Assembly (NCBI GenBank): GCA_030704615.1
Contig: CM060734.1
Span: 53,956,042-54,020,041, forward strand
Reading direction: 5' to 3'
Origin: Takakia lepidozioides
Taxonomy: Eukaryota; Streptophyta; Takakiopsida; Takakiales; Takakiaceae
DNA: 64,000 nucleotides
Positions 40,619-50,671 of this stretch are shown piece by piece. The position numbers were made by a program, and so were the translations under genes. How positions within the stretch are numbered: position 1 is the first letter of the stretch; every line of letters starts with the position of its first letter. A model generated the notes under the pieces. It saw only the letters and a list, made by a program, of their open reading frames with translations. It was not told where the DNA came from and did no database searches.

Positions 40619-41290
40619 AAGGATGTTTTGTTGGAAAGATGTGAGTGTCTTGCTTCATTCATTGATCTGTGTAGCTACTCAGATCATCCACCATTTCCTG
40701 AGAGTATTGACCATGACGTACTGTTGAGTGCATTTCTGTACTGTTGAGTCATAGAGGATTGGTCATAGACGCCTGTTCGGTCATAGGCCAACTTACCCTA
40801 GTGTTTTGGATGGAAGGCTAGTGATGAATTGAGAATCCCCAGAGTTTGACGTTGATCTTATAAGGTCAAATTGGGGGGCTCTACTCTTCCCACCACGAGA
40901 ACTAAACAGGGCCACTCACCCCATCAGTCCAGTGCGACCGCATCATGCCGCTGCAGGGGAATAGAAAACGACATGGGCGGCCACACCCGACTTTCACTTA
41001 ACACATGCTTCATCCCCTATGTGTCTCCCTGTTCTTTTGTGGATGATTGCCCGAGATACCATCGCGTGTAGGCCACATGTCCAAGCACCTGCACTTTGCC
41101 ATCCCTCACTGAGCTACACCATGTTCAACAGTGTTAATCTGATCAATGTTTCCCTATATTTCACTGCAGGCAGTCCTCACAACTCTGTATTCTACCAATC
41201 TCTGCCCACAGTGACGATTCACAGTTCGTCGTTGCTGTCTAGATGCTCGCACTCATTACACCTTAGTGGTTGATTTCAATCATGTTCTAA
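40619..41290 (+). repeat. 3'-flank tract shared by loci B, C and D (copy D)
   Basis: Homologous in reverse complement to 8451-9124. It includes GGTCATAGACGCCTGTTCGG and GAACTAAACAGGGCCACTCA, and continues to the phrase CATTACACCTTAGTGGTTG. A stop-rich, non-coding 3' flank. Confidence 0.65.
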
Positions 41291-41599
41291 ACTTTTCTCA
41301 CAAGGTACAGTGTTCACGCTATGCAATGACTATGCAAAGACAGGTGACACATCGTGTACAAATCTACTGTTTCCACTTCTCTCATTGCTTCATAATACAT
41401 GACCTTCGTACAACCCATGATCTCAGTGGCTGAGTGACCAATCCCGTTACTAATTCTCTCACACAGTTGACGGTATTTACTGCTGTAGATCTCCACGTTG
41501 CGGTCTACAATCTGTTTTGGTCTAAAACAGTCTCAGCGGCACCACCTCGGTTGGTCTCTAACTGCCCTTCTTTCTCATCATCCACAGCGCTTCAGTCAC

Positions 41600-42125
41600 C
41601 GCTCACTCCTTTAGCGCATAAGAACCATCAACTATTTTGAACACGAACTTGCAGTTTTATGCCTAGGCGGCTTGATGTATCTCAGCCAGCTGTTCTATTA
41701 ATTAATAGATCTATGGTTCATGTTTGCAGGTTTTTTTGGGGCCCTGCGTGTGCAGAGCCCACTAAAATAGGTACTAACCATTGTTGTGTATATGCCAATG
41801 GGGGTGGGGTATGTGCAAGGGTATAGGTAAGGGTATGCCAGAACCTGGCTGGTGTGTCATGTAGCCTATACCCTGGGTGTGTGTAGAACTTAGGGTTTAG
41901 GGTTCCAAACATGCTAGTCACAGTAGCTTGCAGAGCAATACTGCGATTGCAAACAGTACTTAGTGGGAATTGTTTCAAGATGGGAGGGGTAGCAGTTATG
42001 GTGTTAGGGTGCACCATGTTGTGTTTGCTATGGGAGGGTTTCATTTCCAGCTGGATCGTTGATGTGGGGAGGTGCAAAAGATTGAGCATATCGGCGCCTG
42101 ACCATCCCCCTTCCCCCATTTAATA
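41600..42125 (+). repeat. Dispersed repeat, inverted partner of 56160-56600
   Basis: Starting at AAGAACCATCAACTATTTTG (41609), the sequence matches the reverse complement of 56160-56600 over about 450-500 bp. It includes a shared coding end NHQLF-stop, ACACGAACTTGCAGTTTTAT, and a CATACCCTTACCTATAC region. It therefore looks like the 3' end of the same transcribed family as the minus-strand frame at 56572. Confidence 0.6.
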
Positions 42126-42849
42126 GCTGTTGCCTTCCTACTGTCTTTTTTCTTACACAATGGTTATTTCTTCAAATCCTTGTGTAGCTTACAATATATC
42201 CCCCTTTTCAAATCTTGGACCATCCTCTAATGGATAGGGCCCATGCAAACTTGGGGGGCCTTATTCCTATATGCTTACATTACCCCAAAACTTGCATGCA
42301 AGGAAACAAGAGTCCCAACCCTTTGCGAGCATCGCACCATGGCTCGCTACAAATCCTTTTGATGACTGTGCCCTCACAGCCAAAGGAGGAGCAGTAAGTA
42401 TATCTTCCTCTCATTATTCACTGGAAGCATGAGAAAAAGACCTCACTTTGCTTGAAGGGGATTTCAGGAGAGTTTTCTCGCTTGTTTGAGATTGGCAGCT
42501 CAAGTAGTTACTGAGAACACTCGGAGTCACACCAGTGATAGGGACCTGCTTCGGTGGACACTGGCAGTATCGCTTATTGTTGCATGAAACTAAGCACAGT
42601 TGTCTCATACATGCTCCCAAATCTGGTCTCCAACTGTAGCAATTGAGTTCTGAAGTGGGTGGCCTCTGTCCCCCAACCTTGGACTCCAACATGCACAAAC
42701 CGATGTTATAGTGTGAGGGAGTCAAGCCGCATCGATCAATAACAACATACCCAAATACCCTTACAATCACTATATGAACTTTCAAGCAGCCACCATTGGA
42801 TTGGATCTTGGTGGGTTAAGGCTAGCTTTTGACAGTATTCATGCAAGTT
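42126..42849. other. Intergenic between locus D and locus E flanks
   Basis: No gene recognised. The right part (about 42590-42849) matches 53400-53640 in reverse complement and so belongs to the duplicated flank of E and F. Confidence 0.45.
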
Positions 42850-43164
42850 CGTCAAGGGCTCCATCCAAAGCCACACCACAAGAAACAAACAAATATGTCC
42901 AAATCTAAGATGCTGAACAAACTTGTGCACAGGGCTAATCAAGCTCATCAAAATTCGTATTCACTTCCATCTTCAAGCTTTGGAGAAGCTCCACCACCCA
43001 AACCCACAATGAGGACAGCACTCTGATTTCCATCCACTGTCACCAAAGTCAGTCCAATATCACCCCTCCAGTCAAGTGTAATTATGGGCTGACTTCCCAC
43101 CTATGCCGGGTAGTGTTGGAGTGTCAAGGTTATAGCCCTTGCACGGCACTTTGAGAACAGAACG

Positions 43165-43236
43165 GGACGGGTAGCTCAGTGGTAGAGCACCCCACCGGAA
43201 TGGGGGAGGTCCTAGGTTCAATCCCTAGCCCGACCA
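43165..43236 (+). ncRNA. tRNA-like domain in the 5' LTR of the TRIM
   Basis: The 72-nt cloverleaf: acceptor arms GGACGGG and CCCGACC pair at six of seven positions (one A-A). The D arm is GCTC/GAGC, with box A-like TAGCTCAGTGGTAGAGC. The anticodon arm is CCCCA/GGGGG, with four pairs and one mismatch. The T arm CTAGG/CCTAG is perfect, with box B-like GGTTCAATCCC. Position 33 is C rather than U; the nominal anticodon would be GGA. It is therefore more likely a tRNA-derived Pol III promoter module than a working tRNA gene. Confidence 0.7.
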
Positions 43237-43384
43237 CACGCCAGTGGTTTTCCAACATGGTATCAGAGCCAAGGTTGGGGCGGTGGTCAGAATGGGTGGG
43301 CATTAGCTATAAGGGCTATGCCTTGAGGGGGAGTGTTGGAGTGTCAAGGTTATAGCCCTTGCACGGCACTTTGAGAACAGAATG

Positions 43385-43456
43385 GGACGGGTAGCTCAGT
43401 GGTAGAGCACCCCACCGGAATGGGGGAGGTCCTAGGTTCAATCCCTAGCCCGACCA
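43385..43456 (+). ncRNA. tRNA-like domain in the 3' LTR of the TRIM
   Basis: Identical to 43165-43236. The only difference between the LTRs (C to T at 43383) lies two bases before the acceptor stem. The A-box and B-box equivalents are preserved, so this copy could start transcription into flanking DNA. Confidence 0.7.
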
Positions 43457-43629
43457 CACGCCAGTGGTTTTCCAACAGACCCCACTATCATTTCCCGTGG
43501 ATATGCCACAGGAAATGCACTCAACAGTACATCATGTTCAATACTCTCAGGAAATGGTGGATGATCTGAGTAGCTACACAGATCAATGAATGAAGCAAGA
43601 CACCTGCATCTTTCCAACAAAACATCCTT

Positions 43630-46554
43630 TCACCAGTAATCCCCACAGGAACAAATCCCATCTTCAAAGTGGTGAAAGCGGTTAGCGTCCCGTACAACAA
43701 TTGCTCGGCCAACAATCTTTGAGATGAATTTGGTGGAGGTGTGGCAGTCACCACACACTCGAAGATTCTTGATGAGACGCAGAGGCGTCCCAGGGGTCGT
43801 GCTGATCAGCCCAAAACCAATGGCCAGCTTCTCACTGTGGTGGCAAAGAGAAAATTCCTTTTCCTCCTCCCCCACATCATGCAATACAAAGCGCGTGTCA
43901 GGCACATACCCCGCCTCCTTCATCTGCCCAGACAATCTTCTCAGCTCAGAATGGATTTCCTTAATTCTGGGATGCAACTTGTCATCTACAACGAAGGTGT
44001 GCACCCTGTTGCCAACCTCAATGCAGCAGCGACCTGGCTCCTTTCTAACCCCTCTGACCTTCATCATTCTTCTCACCTTTGCAGTATCATCCCACCTGCC
44101 AGCTGCAGCATAGATGTTTGAAAGCAACACATAAGTCCCGGCATCCTGTTCATCCCACTTGAGGATAGATGTTGCCGCACGTTCAGCCATCTCCACATTG
44201 CCATGGATTCTGCAGGCACCAAGCAAGGCCTTCCACATCACAATATCTGGATTGATTGGCATTTTATTAATCAGGTCCACTGCCTCATCCAGTTGTCCCA
44301 CACGTCCAAGAAGGTCCACCATGCAGCCAAAGTGCTCTACTGTCGGAGTGACACCATGATCGTGACTCAGGGAATCAAAGTAGCGTCTTCCTTCATTCAG
44401 TAGGCCAGCGTGGCTGCATGCAGAGAGAACACATATAAAGGTGATACTGTCCGGCTTCAATCCGTTCTTTTGCATTCCTTCAAATAGTTGCACGACCTCC
44501 CTATGAAGACCATGCTGTGCATATCCTGCGATCATCGCGTTCCACGACACCACATTTCGTTCAGCCATATTGTCAAACACTCCCTTTGCATCCTCGATGC
44601 ACCCACATTTGGCATACATGTCCACAAGGGTATTGTTCAGAATCACATCTGGTACAATTCCAGCTTTGGAGATGCAACCATGCACCTCTTTGCCCTTTTC
44701 CAGGGCTGCCAGGCTTGCACACGCACTGCAAACGCACACAAATGTGATGTGGTCGGGCTTCACCCCTTCCCCCATCATTTGCTCATACATCTCCAAAGCC
44801 TCCATCCCGCGCCCCTGCTGTGCATACCCTGCAATCATCGCACTCCACGACACCACATTTCGTTCAGCCATATTGTTGAACACTCCCTTCGCATCCTCCA
44901 TGCTCCCACATTTCGCATACATGTCCACCAGGGCAGTGTTCAGGATGACATTTGGTACAAATGCAGCTTTGGCGATGCAACCATGCACCTCTTTGCCCTT
45001 TTCCAGCACTGCCAGGCTTGCACAAGCATTGCAAACAAAAACAAACGTGATGTGGTCGGGCTTCACCCCTTCCCCCATCATTTGCTCATACGTCTCCAAA
45101 GCCTCCATCCCGCGCCCCTGCTGTGCATATCCTGCAATCATCGCACTCCACGACACCACATCTCGTTCAGCCATATTGTTGAACACTCCCTCCGCATCCT
45201 CCATGCTCCCACATTTGGCATACATGTCCACGAGGGTATTGTTCAGAATCACATCTGGTACAATTCCAGCTTTGGCGATGCAACCATGCACCTCTTTGCC
45301 CTTTCCCAGGGTTGCCAGGCTTGCACACGCACTGCAAACGCACACAAACGTGATGTGGTTGGGCTTCACCCCTTCACGCATCATTTGCTCATACGTCTCC
45401 AAAGCCTCCATCCCGCGCCCCTGCTGTGCATACCCTGCAATCATCGCACTCCACGACACCACATTTCGTTCAGCCATATTGTCGAACACTCCCTTTGCAT
45501 GCTCCATGCTCCCACATTTGGCATACATGTCCACCAGGGCAGTGTTTAGAATGACATTTGGTACAATTCCAGCTCTGACGATGTCGCTATGGACCTCTTT
45601 GCCCTTTTCCAGAGTTGCCAGGCTTGCACAAGCATTGCAAATGCACACAAACGTGATGTGGTTGGGCTTGACCCCTTCACACATCATTTGCTCATACGTC
45701 TCCAAAGCCTCCATCCCGCGCCCTTGCTGTGCATATCCTGCAATCATCGCACTCCACGACACAACATCTCGTTCAGCCATAGTGTTGAACAGTCCCTCTG
45801 CATCCTCGATGCACCCACATTTGGCATACATGTCCACCAGGGCAGTGTTCAGAATGACATCTGGTACAATTCCAGCTTTGACGATGTCACCATGGACCTG
45901 TTTCCCCTTTTCCAGGGCTCCCAGGCTTGCACACGCATTGCAAACGCACACAAACGTGATCTGGTCGGGCTTCACCCCTTCCCCCATCATTTGCTCATAG
46001 GTCTCCAAAGCATTCCTACCACACCCATGCTTGGTAAATCCTGCAATCATTATATTCCACGTGATCAAAGATCGTTGAGGCATTCTGTTAAACACTTGGT
46101 GAGCATCCATGATGCTCCCGCACTTAACATACATGTTGACAAGGGTGTTGAGTAGAAAAACATTTGGCGTGAATCCACTTTGGATAATGTGAGTGTGCAC
46201 CTGCTTTCCAGCTTCCAGGCCTTTCATCTTGATGCACTTATGCAAGAGACTGACATACGTATCTGAATCTGCTGAAATGCCTCCTTGGTTTAGAGTCTGT
46301 AGAGCCTCTTTCAGTCTGCCTGCCTCACAAAGCATCTTCACATGCCCAGAAGTGCCAGAAGTTGCATTGTGGACTACTTCTCTTGATCCTCTTCCAGAAG
46401 CTGTGCTCATGGTTGAGGTGCCTGATTTTATCAACTGTGCCGCTGCAGCTGCTGCCTTCAGTTGACCATCTACCCATGCAGGTTTCTTGTAGCTATTGAT
46501 CCACAGGGAATCATAGGTAATCTTGTGCTTGAAATCTGGCCCTTTTGGATGAAT
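43630..46554 (-). CDS. Locus E: PDF-PPR-DYW protein, large last exon
   Basis: Intact exon of about 974 residues with the PDF half-motif, four central P-L-S triplets, E motifs and a complete DYW domain. The length equals locus B, but the order and residues of the triplets differ. Examples are FNTMAERD in the first S motif and MEHAKGVF in the second. It is transcribed away from locus F, whose exons start about 0.6 kb upstream on the other strand. The frame starts at a GTG (46566) inside the intron tail; the exon start is placed at 46554. The last 25 residues, including CSCGDYW, are identical to those of B, D and F. Inferred organellar C-to-U editing factor. Confidence 0.9.
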   Translation of the reverse strand: MHPKGPDFKHKITYDSLWINSYKKPAWVDGQLKAAAAAAQLIKSGTSTMSTASGRGSREVVHNATSGTSGHVKMLCEAGRLKEALQTLNQGGISADSDTYVSLLHKCIKMKGLEAGKQVHTHIIQSGFTPNVFLLNTLVNMYVKCGSIMDAHQVFNRMPQRSLITWNIMIAGFTKHGCGRNALETYEQMMGEGVKPDQITFVCVCNACASLGALEKGKQVHGDIVKAGIVPDVILNTALVDMYAKCGCIEDAEGLFNTMAERDVVSWSAMIAGYAQQGRGMEALETYEQMMCEGVKPNHITFVCICNACASLATLEKGKEVHSDIVRAGIVPNVILNTALVDMYAKCGSMEHAKGVFDNMAERNVVSWSAMIAGYAQQGRGMEALETYEQMMREGVKPNHITFVCVCSACASLATLGKGKEVHGCIAKAGIVPDVILNNTLVDMYAKCGSMEDAEGVFNNMAERDVVSWSAMIAGYAQQGRGMEALETYEQMMGEGVKPDHITFVFVCNACASLAVLEKGKEVHGCIAKAAFVPNVILNTALVDMYAKCGSMEDAKGVFNNMAERNVVSWSAMIAGYAQQGRGMEALEMYEQMMGEGVKPDHITFVCVCSACASLAALEKGKEVHGCISKAGIVPDVILNNTLVDMYAKCGCIEDAKGVFDNMAERNVVSWNAMIAGYAQHGLHREVVQLFEGMQKNGLKPDSITFICVLSACSHAGLLNEGRRYFDSLSHDHGVTPTVEHFGCMVDLLGRVGQLDEAVDLINKMPINPDIVMWKALLGACRIHGNVEMAERAATSILKWDEQDAGTYVLLSNIYAAAGRWDDTAKVRRMMKVRGVRKEPGRCCIEVGNRVHTFVVDDKLHPRIKEIHSELRRLSGQMKEAGYVPDTRFVLHDVGEEEKEFSLCHHSEKLAIGFGLISTTPGTPLRLIKNLRVCGDCHTSTKFISKIVGRAIVVRDANRFHHFEDGICSCGDYW

Positions 46555-46746
46555 CTGGACCCACACTCTATCCCTGCTCCTTCAGCTATCCATGCCTCTG
46601 CACAAATCATGCATACATTCTTGCCTAGCTGCTAGCAGCTGACAATGACAGCCTAGATTTGTTCTAGGAAACACCCAACTCAACTTATCACACTAGTTCC
46701 TATGCCAATTGCATCCGCTACTCCCTGTAATCCAACAGGCATTCAC

Positions 46747-48020
46747 CTTCTTGCCTCGATTGTCCTACCACTGACTTGGGTCAGAAAAGTGTTCATTCCA
46801 CAGCTTCTCCTCGCCTCTGTAACCTGTTTCTGGATACTTTCCTGTTGTCACATTGGACAGTATCATGTCAAAGTCACTCCAAACTACATTCACTCAACCA
46901 GCTAACTTGCAGAATTCAACATGAAAATTTAGGGCCGATTCTGATAAGAGGAAAGACACGGTGAAATGTGTTGAAGAAGGTGCCTTCATTAGCAGTGCCT
47001 GATTTTACCAATTGTGCCGCCGCTGCTGCGCCTTCCAGTTGACCATCTACCCATGCAGGTTTCTTGTAGCTATTGATCCACCGGGAATCATAGGTAATCT
47101 TGTGCTTGAAATCTGGCCCTCTTGGATGAATCTGGACCCACACCCTATCCCTGCTCCTTCAGCTATCCATGCCCCTGCACAAGTCATGCATACATCCTTG
47201 CCTTGCTGCTAGCAACTGACAATGACAGCCTAGAATTCTTCCAGCAAACACCCCACTCATACTTATCACACTAGTTCCTATGCTGACTTGCGTCTGCTTC
47301 CAACAGGCATTCACGTTTTTGTCTCCATTGTCCCACCATTGACTAGGGTTGGAAAAGTGTTCATTCCAAAGCTTCTCCTCATCTCTGTTATCTGTTTTTG
47401 GATACTTTCCTGCTGCCACATCGGCAGTGACTTGTCAAAGTCACTCCAAACCACCACAGATCCACCCACCGAGCTAACTTACAGCATTCAATATGCAAAT
47501 TCAGGGCCGAGTCTGATGAGAGGGCAAAACAGGCTGAAATAGGTCGAAGAAGAAGGTGCCCTCACCACATTGTCCTTGACCTTGACCCATGGAGAATTTG
47601 ACCGACCATCAACCCAAAAGGACCTCTTGTGTGTGCTGCTTGTGTCTGTAGTCAGGTAACGTCGGATTGGTCTGTGAGAACCACCACGGTGCAGCTGAGC
47701 AGGCAGAGATTGAAACACGGCCTGCTAAGACCAAGCTGACTCTAGAATACCAAATCATGGTACTAACAGGAGCCAAGAGGCCACATTTGCAGGATGGACA
47801 AACTTCTTCACGTGTACATTAAGAAAAAGCCAGACCTTGCGATTGCGGTTGTCCCACCATCGTGAAGGATCTTTAAAAAACTCATGCCAGCTCTGCTCCG
47901 TGCTCCAAGGTAGAGGTTTGTGCTCGAAAATCCGACAGCATCAACATTTCGACAAGGTCCTTTACTGAGGGGTGCTAGTGAGCTTTCAACAACATTCATG
48001 CAAGTTGTTTTGGGCTCCAT
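46747..48020 (-). CDS. Locus E: upstream PDF-motif exons
   Basis: Minus-strand exons: unit 0 from about 47930 to 47836 and from 47671; unit 1 at 47409-47315 (95 nt) and 47131-46984 (148 nt); unit 2 first half 46841-46747 (95 nt), spliced to 46554. The unit 1 donor reads AAC|GTGAAT instead of AAG|GTGAAT. Unit 1 encodes FSNPSQWWDNGDKN, then IHPRGPDFKHKITYDS, so the signature Pro-Asp-Phe is retained. Three units, as in A and B. The coding potential of unit 0 is doubtful because of the shared frame break. Confidence 0.62.
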
Positions 48021-48169
48021 TGGGCTCTACACGATGAGGAACAACGATTATGTCCAGACTTACACAGATGCTAACCCAGCTTATGTTTGCAGTCTGGAGA
48101 TTGTAGAGTGGTCTCTGAAAACGAACAGGGAGGAAGGCGCTGAGCAGACAGAGTCTTTTACCTAAGTAT

Positions 48170-48640
48170 CTCTTTGCCTGATCTCCTCCAAGCTGTTGTT
48201 CTGGGAGGGTCGTTCGGTTGTTTGGTTGTATAGCTTCTGTCTCCTACTACTTGTTCTTTGGGAACTTCACCCATTGTACATGTTGTAAATAAAGTCTGAC
48301 AGGGTTTGATCATTTACCGTGGCATTCCAATATGTAGTCGTTCAAAAAATATAAATCAGCCAAAGCCAGTGGACATCAACGGGGCTGTCCGAAAGGTGTC
48401 TATTGCATACGGGGCCCCACATGGCTATTGCCTGCCTCGGGCAATTGCATGTGGGGCCCATTTGGCGGCTGCGTTAAAGCGCTAACCGCTAGGAGCCATC
48501 AGAACGGGCACGACGACGAAGCGGTGGTCGATGTAGGGCCCCTGACCACTGCCACATTGGAAGAGCACAGTAATATACTCGTTGAAAGTTGGGTAAAAGC
48601 ACACGTTCTTGAGCAGAGTTTGGAGTTCGTTGGTCCTCAT
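48170..48640. promoter_or_regulatory. Short divergent intergenic region between loci E and F
   Basis: E is read leftward and F rightward from this stretch, which has no convincing frame of its own. It could hold a shared bidirectional promoter. I see no unambiguous TATA box. AATTGCATGTGGGGCCCATTTGGCGGC (48424-48470 region) resembles a stretch in the 5' flank of A (about 7400-7440). Confidence 0.35.
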
Positions 48641-48649
48641 CCTGTAGAG

Positions 48650-50478
48650 CCCAATGGAGCCCAAAACAACTTGCATGAATGTTGCTGAAAGCACACTAGC
48701 ACCCCTCAGTAAAGGACCTTGTCAATATGTTGCCGCTGTCGGATTTTCGAGCACAAACGTCTACCTTGGAGCACGGACCAGAGCTGGCATCAGTTTTTTA
48801 AAGATCCTTCACGATGGTGGGACAACCGCAATCGCAAGGTGTGGCTATTTCAAATGTGGGCTCTTGGCTCCTGTTAGTACCATAATTTGGTTTCTTCCTG
48901 ATGTTTACAAGGTTCTTCTTGGGAGAGTCAGCTTGGTCTTAGCAGGCCGTGTTTCAATCTCTGCCTGCTCAGCTGCACCGTGGTGGTTCTCACAGACCAA
49001 TCCGACATTACCTGACTACAGACACAAGCAGCACACACAAGAGGTCCTTTTGGGTTGATGGTCGGTCAAATCCTCCATGGGTCATGACACAAGGTGAAGG
49101 ACAATGTGGTGAGGGCACCTTCTTCTTCGACCTATTTTTTTTGCCCTCTCATCAGACTCGGCCCTGAATTTGCATATTGAATTCTGTAAGTTAGCTCGTT
49201 GGGTGGATCTGTGGTGGTTTGGAGTGACTTTGACAATTTGCTGCCGATGTGGCAGCAGGAAAGTGTCCAAAAACAGATAACACATATGAGGAGAAGCTTT
49301 GGAATGAACACTTTTCCGACCCCAGTCAATGGTGGACAATGGAGACAAAAGGTGAATGCCTGTTGGAAGCAGACGCAAGTCAGCATAGGACCTAGTGTGA
49401 TGAGTATGGTTGGGATGTTTGCTGGAAGAATTCTAGGCTGTCATTGTCAGTTGCTAGCAGCAAGGCAAGGATGTATGCATGATTTGTGCAGAGGCATGGA
49501 TAGCTGAAGGAGGAGGGATAGAGTGTGGGTCCAGATTCATCCAAGAGGGCCAGATTTCAAACTCCAGATTACCTATGATTCCCTGTGGAAGGAAAGCTAC
49601 AAGAAACCTGCATGGGTAGATGGTCAACTGGAAGCCGCAGCAGCAGCGGCACAAGTGATAAAATCAGGCACTGCTAATGAAGGCACCTTTTTCAACACAT
49701 TTCACCCTGTTTTCCCCTCTTATCAGAACTGGCCCTAAATTTCCATGTTGAATTCTGCAAGTTAGCTGGTTGAGTGAATGTAGTTTGGAGTGACTTTGAC
49801 ATGATACTGCCAATGTGACAACAGGAAAGTATCCAGAAACAGGTAACAGAGACGAGGAGAAGCTGTGGAATGAACACTTTTCTGACCCCAGTCAATGGTG
49901 GGACAATCAAGGCAAAAAGGTGAATGCCTGTTGGATTACAGAGAGTAGCAGACACAATTGAGCATAGGAACTAGTGTGATAAGTTGAGTTGGGTGTTTCC
50001 TAGAACTGTCATTGTCAGCTGCTAGCAGCAATGAATGCATGATTGTGCAGAGTCATGGATAGCTGAAGGAGCAGGGATAGAGTGTGGGTCCAGATTCATG
50101 CAAAAGGGCCAGATTTCAAGCACAAGATTACCTATGATTCCCTGTGGAAGGATAGCTACAAAAAACCTGCATGGGTAGATGGTCAACTGGAAGCCGCAGC
50201 AGCAGCGGCACAATTGATAAAATCAGGCACTGCTAGTGAAGGCACCTTCTTCAACACATTTCACCCTGTTTTTCTCTCTTATCAGAACCGGCCCTAAATT
50301 TCTATGTTGAATTCTGCAAGTTAGCCGGTTGAGTGAATGTAGTTTGGAGTGACTTTGACATGATACTTCCAATGTGACAACAGGAATGTATCGAAAAACA
50401 GGGAACAGAGATGAGGCGAAGCTGCGGAATGAATACTTTACTGACCCCAGTCAATGGTGGGACAACCGAGGCCAAAAG
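48650..50478 (+). CDS. Locus F: upstream PDF-motif exons
   Basis: Four units as in D. Unit 0 first half ends 48838 and second half starts 48996. Unit 1 is at 49259-49351 and 49535-49682. Unit 2 is at 49825-49919 and 50094-50241. Unit 3 first half is 50384-50478, joining the PPR exon at 50672. The unit 1 first exon is 93 rather than 95 nt: one G is missing in the WWDN codons and one A before the donor, so its frame is lost. Otherwise the region looks almost identical to 36243-38106. Confidence 0.6.
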
Positions 50479-50671
50479 GTGAATGCCTGTTGGATTACAG
50501 AGAGTAGCAGACGCAATTGAGCATAGGAACTAGTGTGATAAGCTGAGTTTGGTGTTTCCTAGAACAAATCTAGGTTGTGATTGTCAGCTGCTAGCAGCAA
50601 GGCAAGGATGAATGCATGATTTGTGCAGAGGCATGGATAGCTGAAGGAGCAGGGATAGAGTGTGGGTCCAG

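Larger units (their letters stand above)
43114..43477 (+). mobile_element. TRIM retrotransposon with a tRNA-like domain in each LTR
   Basis: Two 144-bp direct repeats (43114-43257 and 43334-43477), each beginning TGTTGGA and ending TCCAACA, differ at one base. The 76-bp interior starts at once with TGGTATCAGAGCCAAGG (43258), a primer-binding site complementary to initiator methionine tRNA. It ends in a polypurine tract (TTGAGGGGGAG, 43323-43333). This is the full structure of a terminal-repeat retrotransposon in miniature with no coding capacity, so it would need proteins from another element. The near-identical LTRs indicate a young insertion. The flank shows only a one-base overlap, not the usual 4-6 bp duplication. 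Confidence 0.9.
42850..43629 (-). repeat. 3'-flank tract shared by loci A, E and F (copy E), split by a TRIM
   Basis: Matches 1976-2441 and 52968-53400. It is interrupted by the 364-bp element at 43114-43477. The flanks read GCCGGGTAG then GACCCCACTATC, which rejoin to the uninterrupted string seen beside A and F. Confidence 0.75.

Noticed and set aside
43165-43236. Ordinary nuclear tRNA gene
   Set aside because: It occurs twice as part of an LTR, has C instead of U at position 33 and mismatches in the anticodon and acceptor stems, so a TRIM-embedded tRNA-like module fits better.
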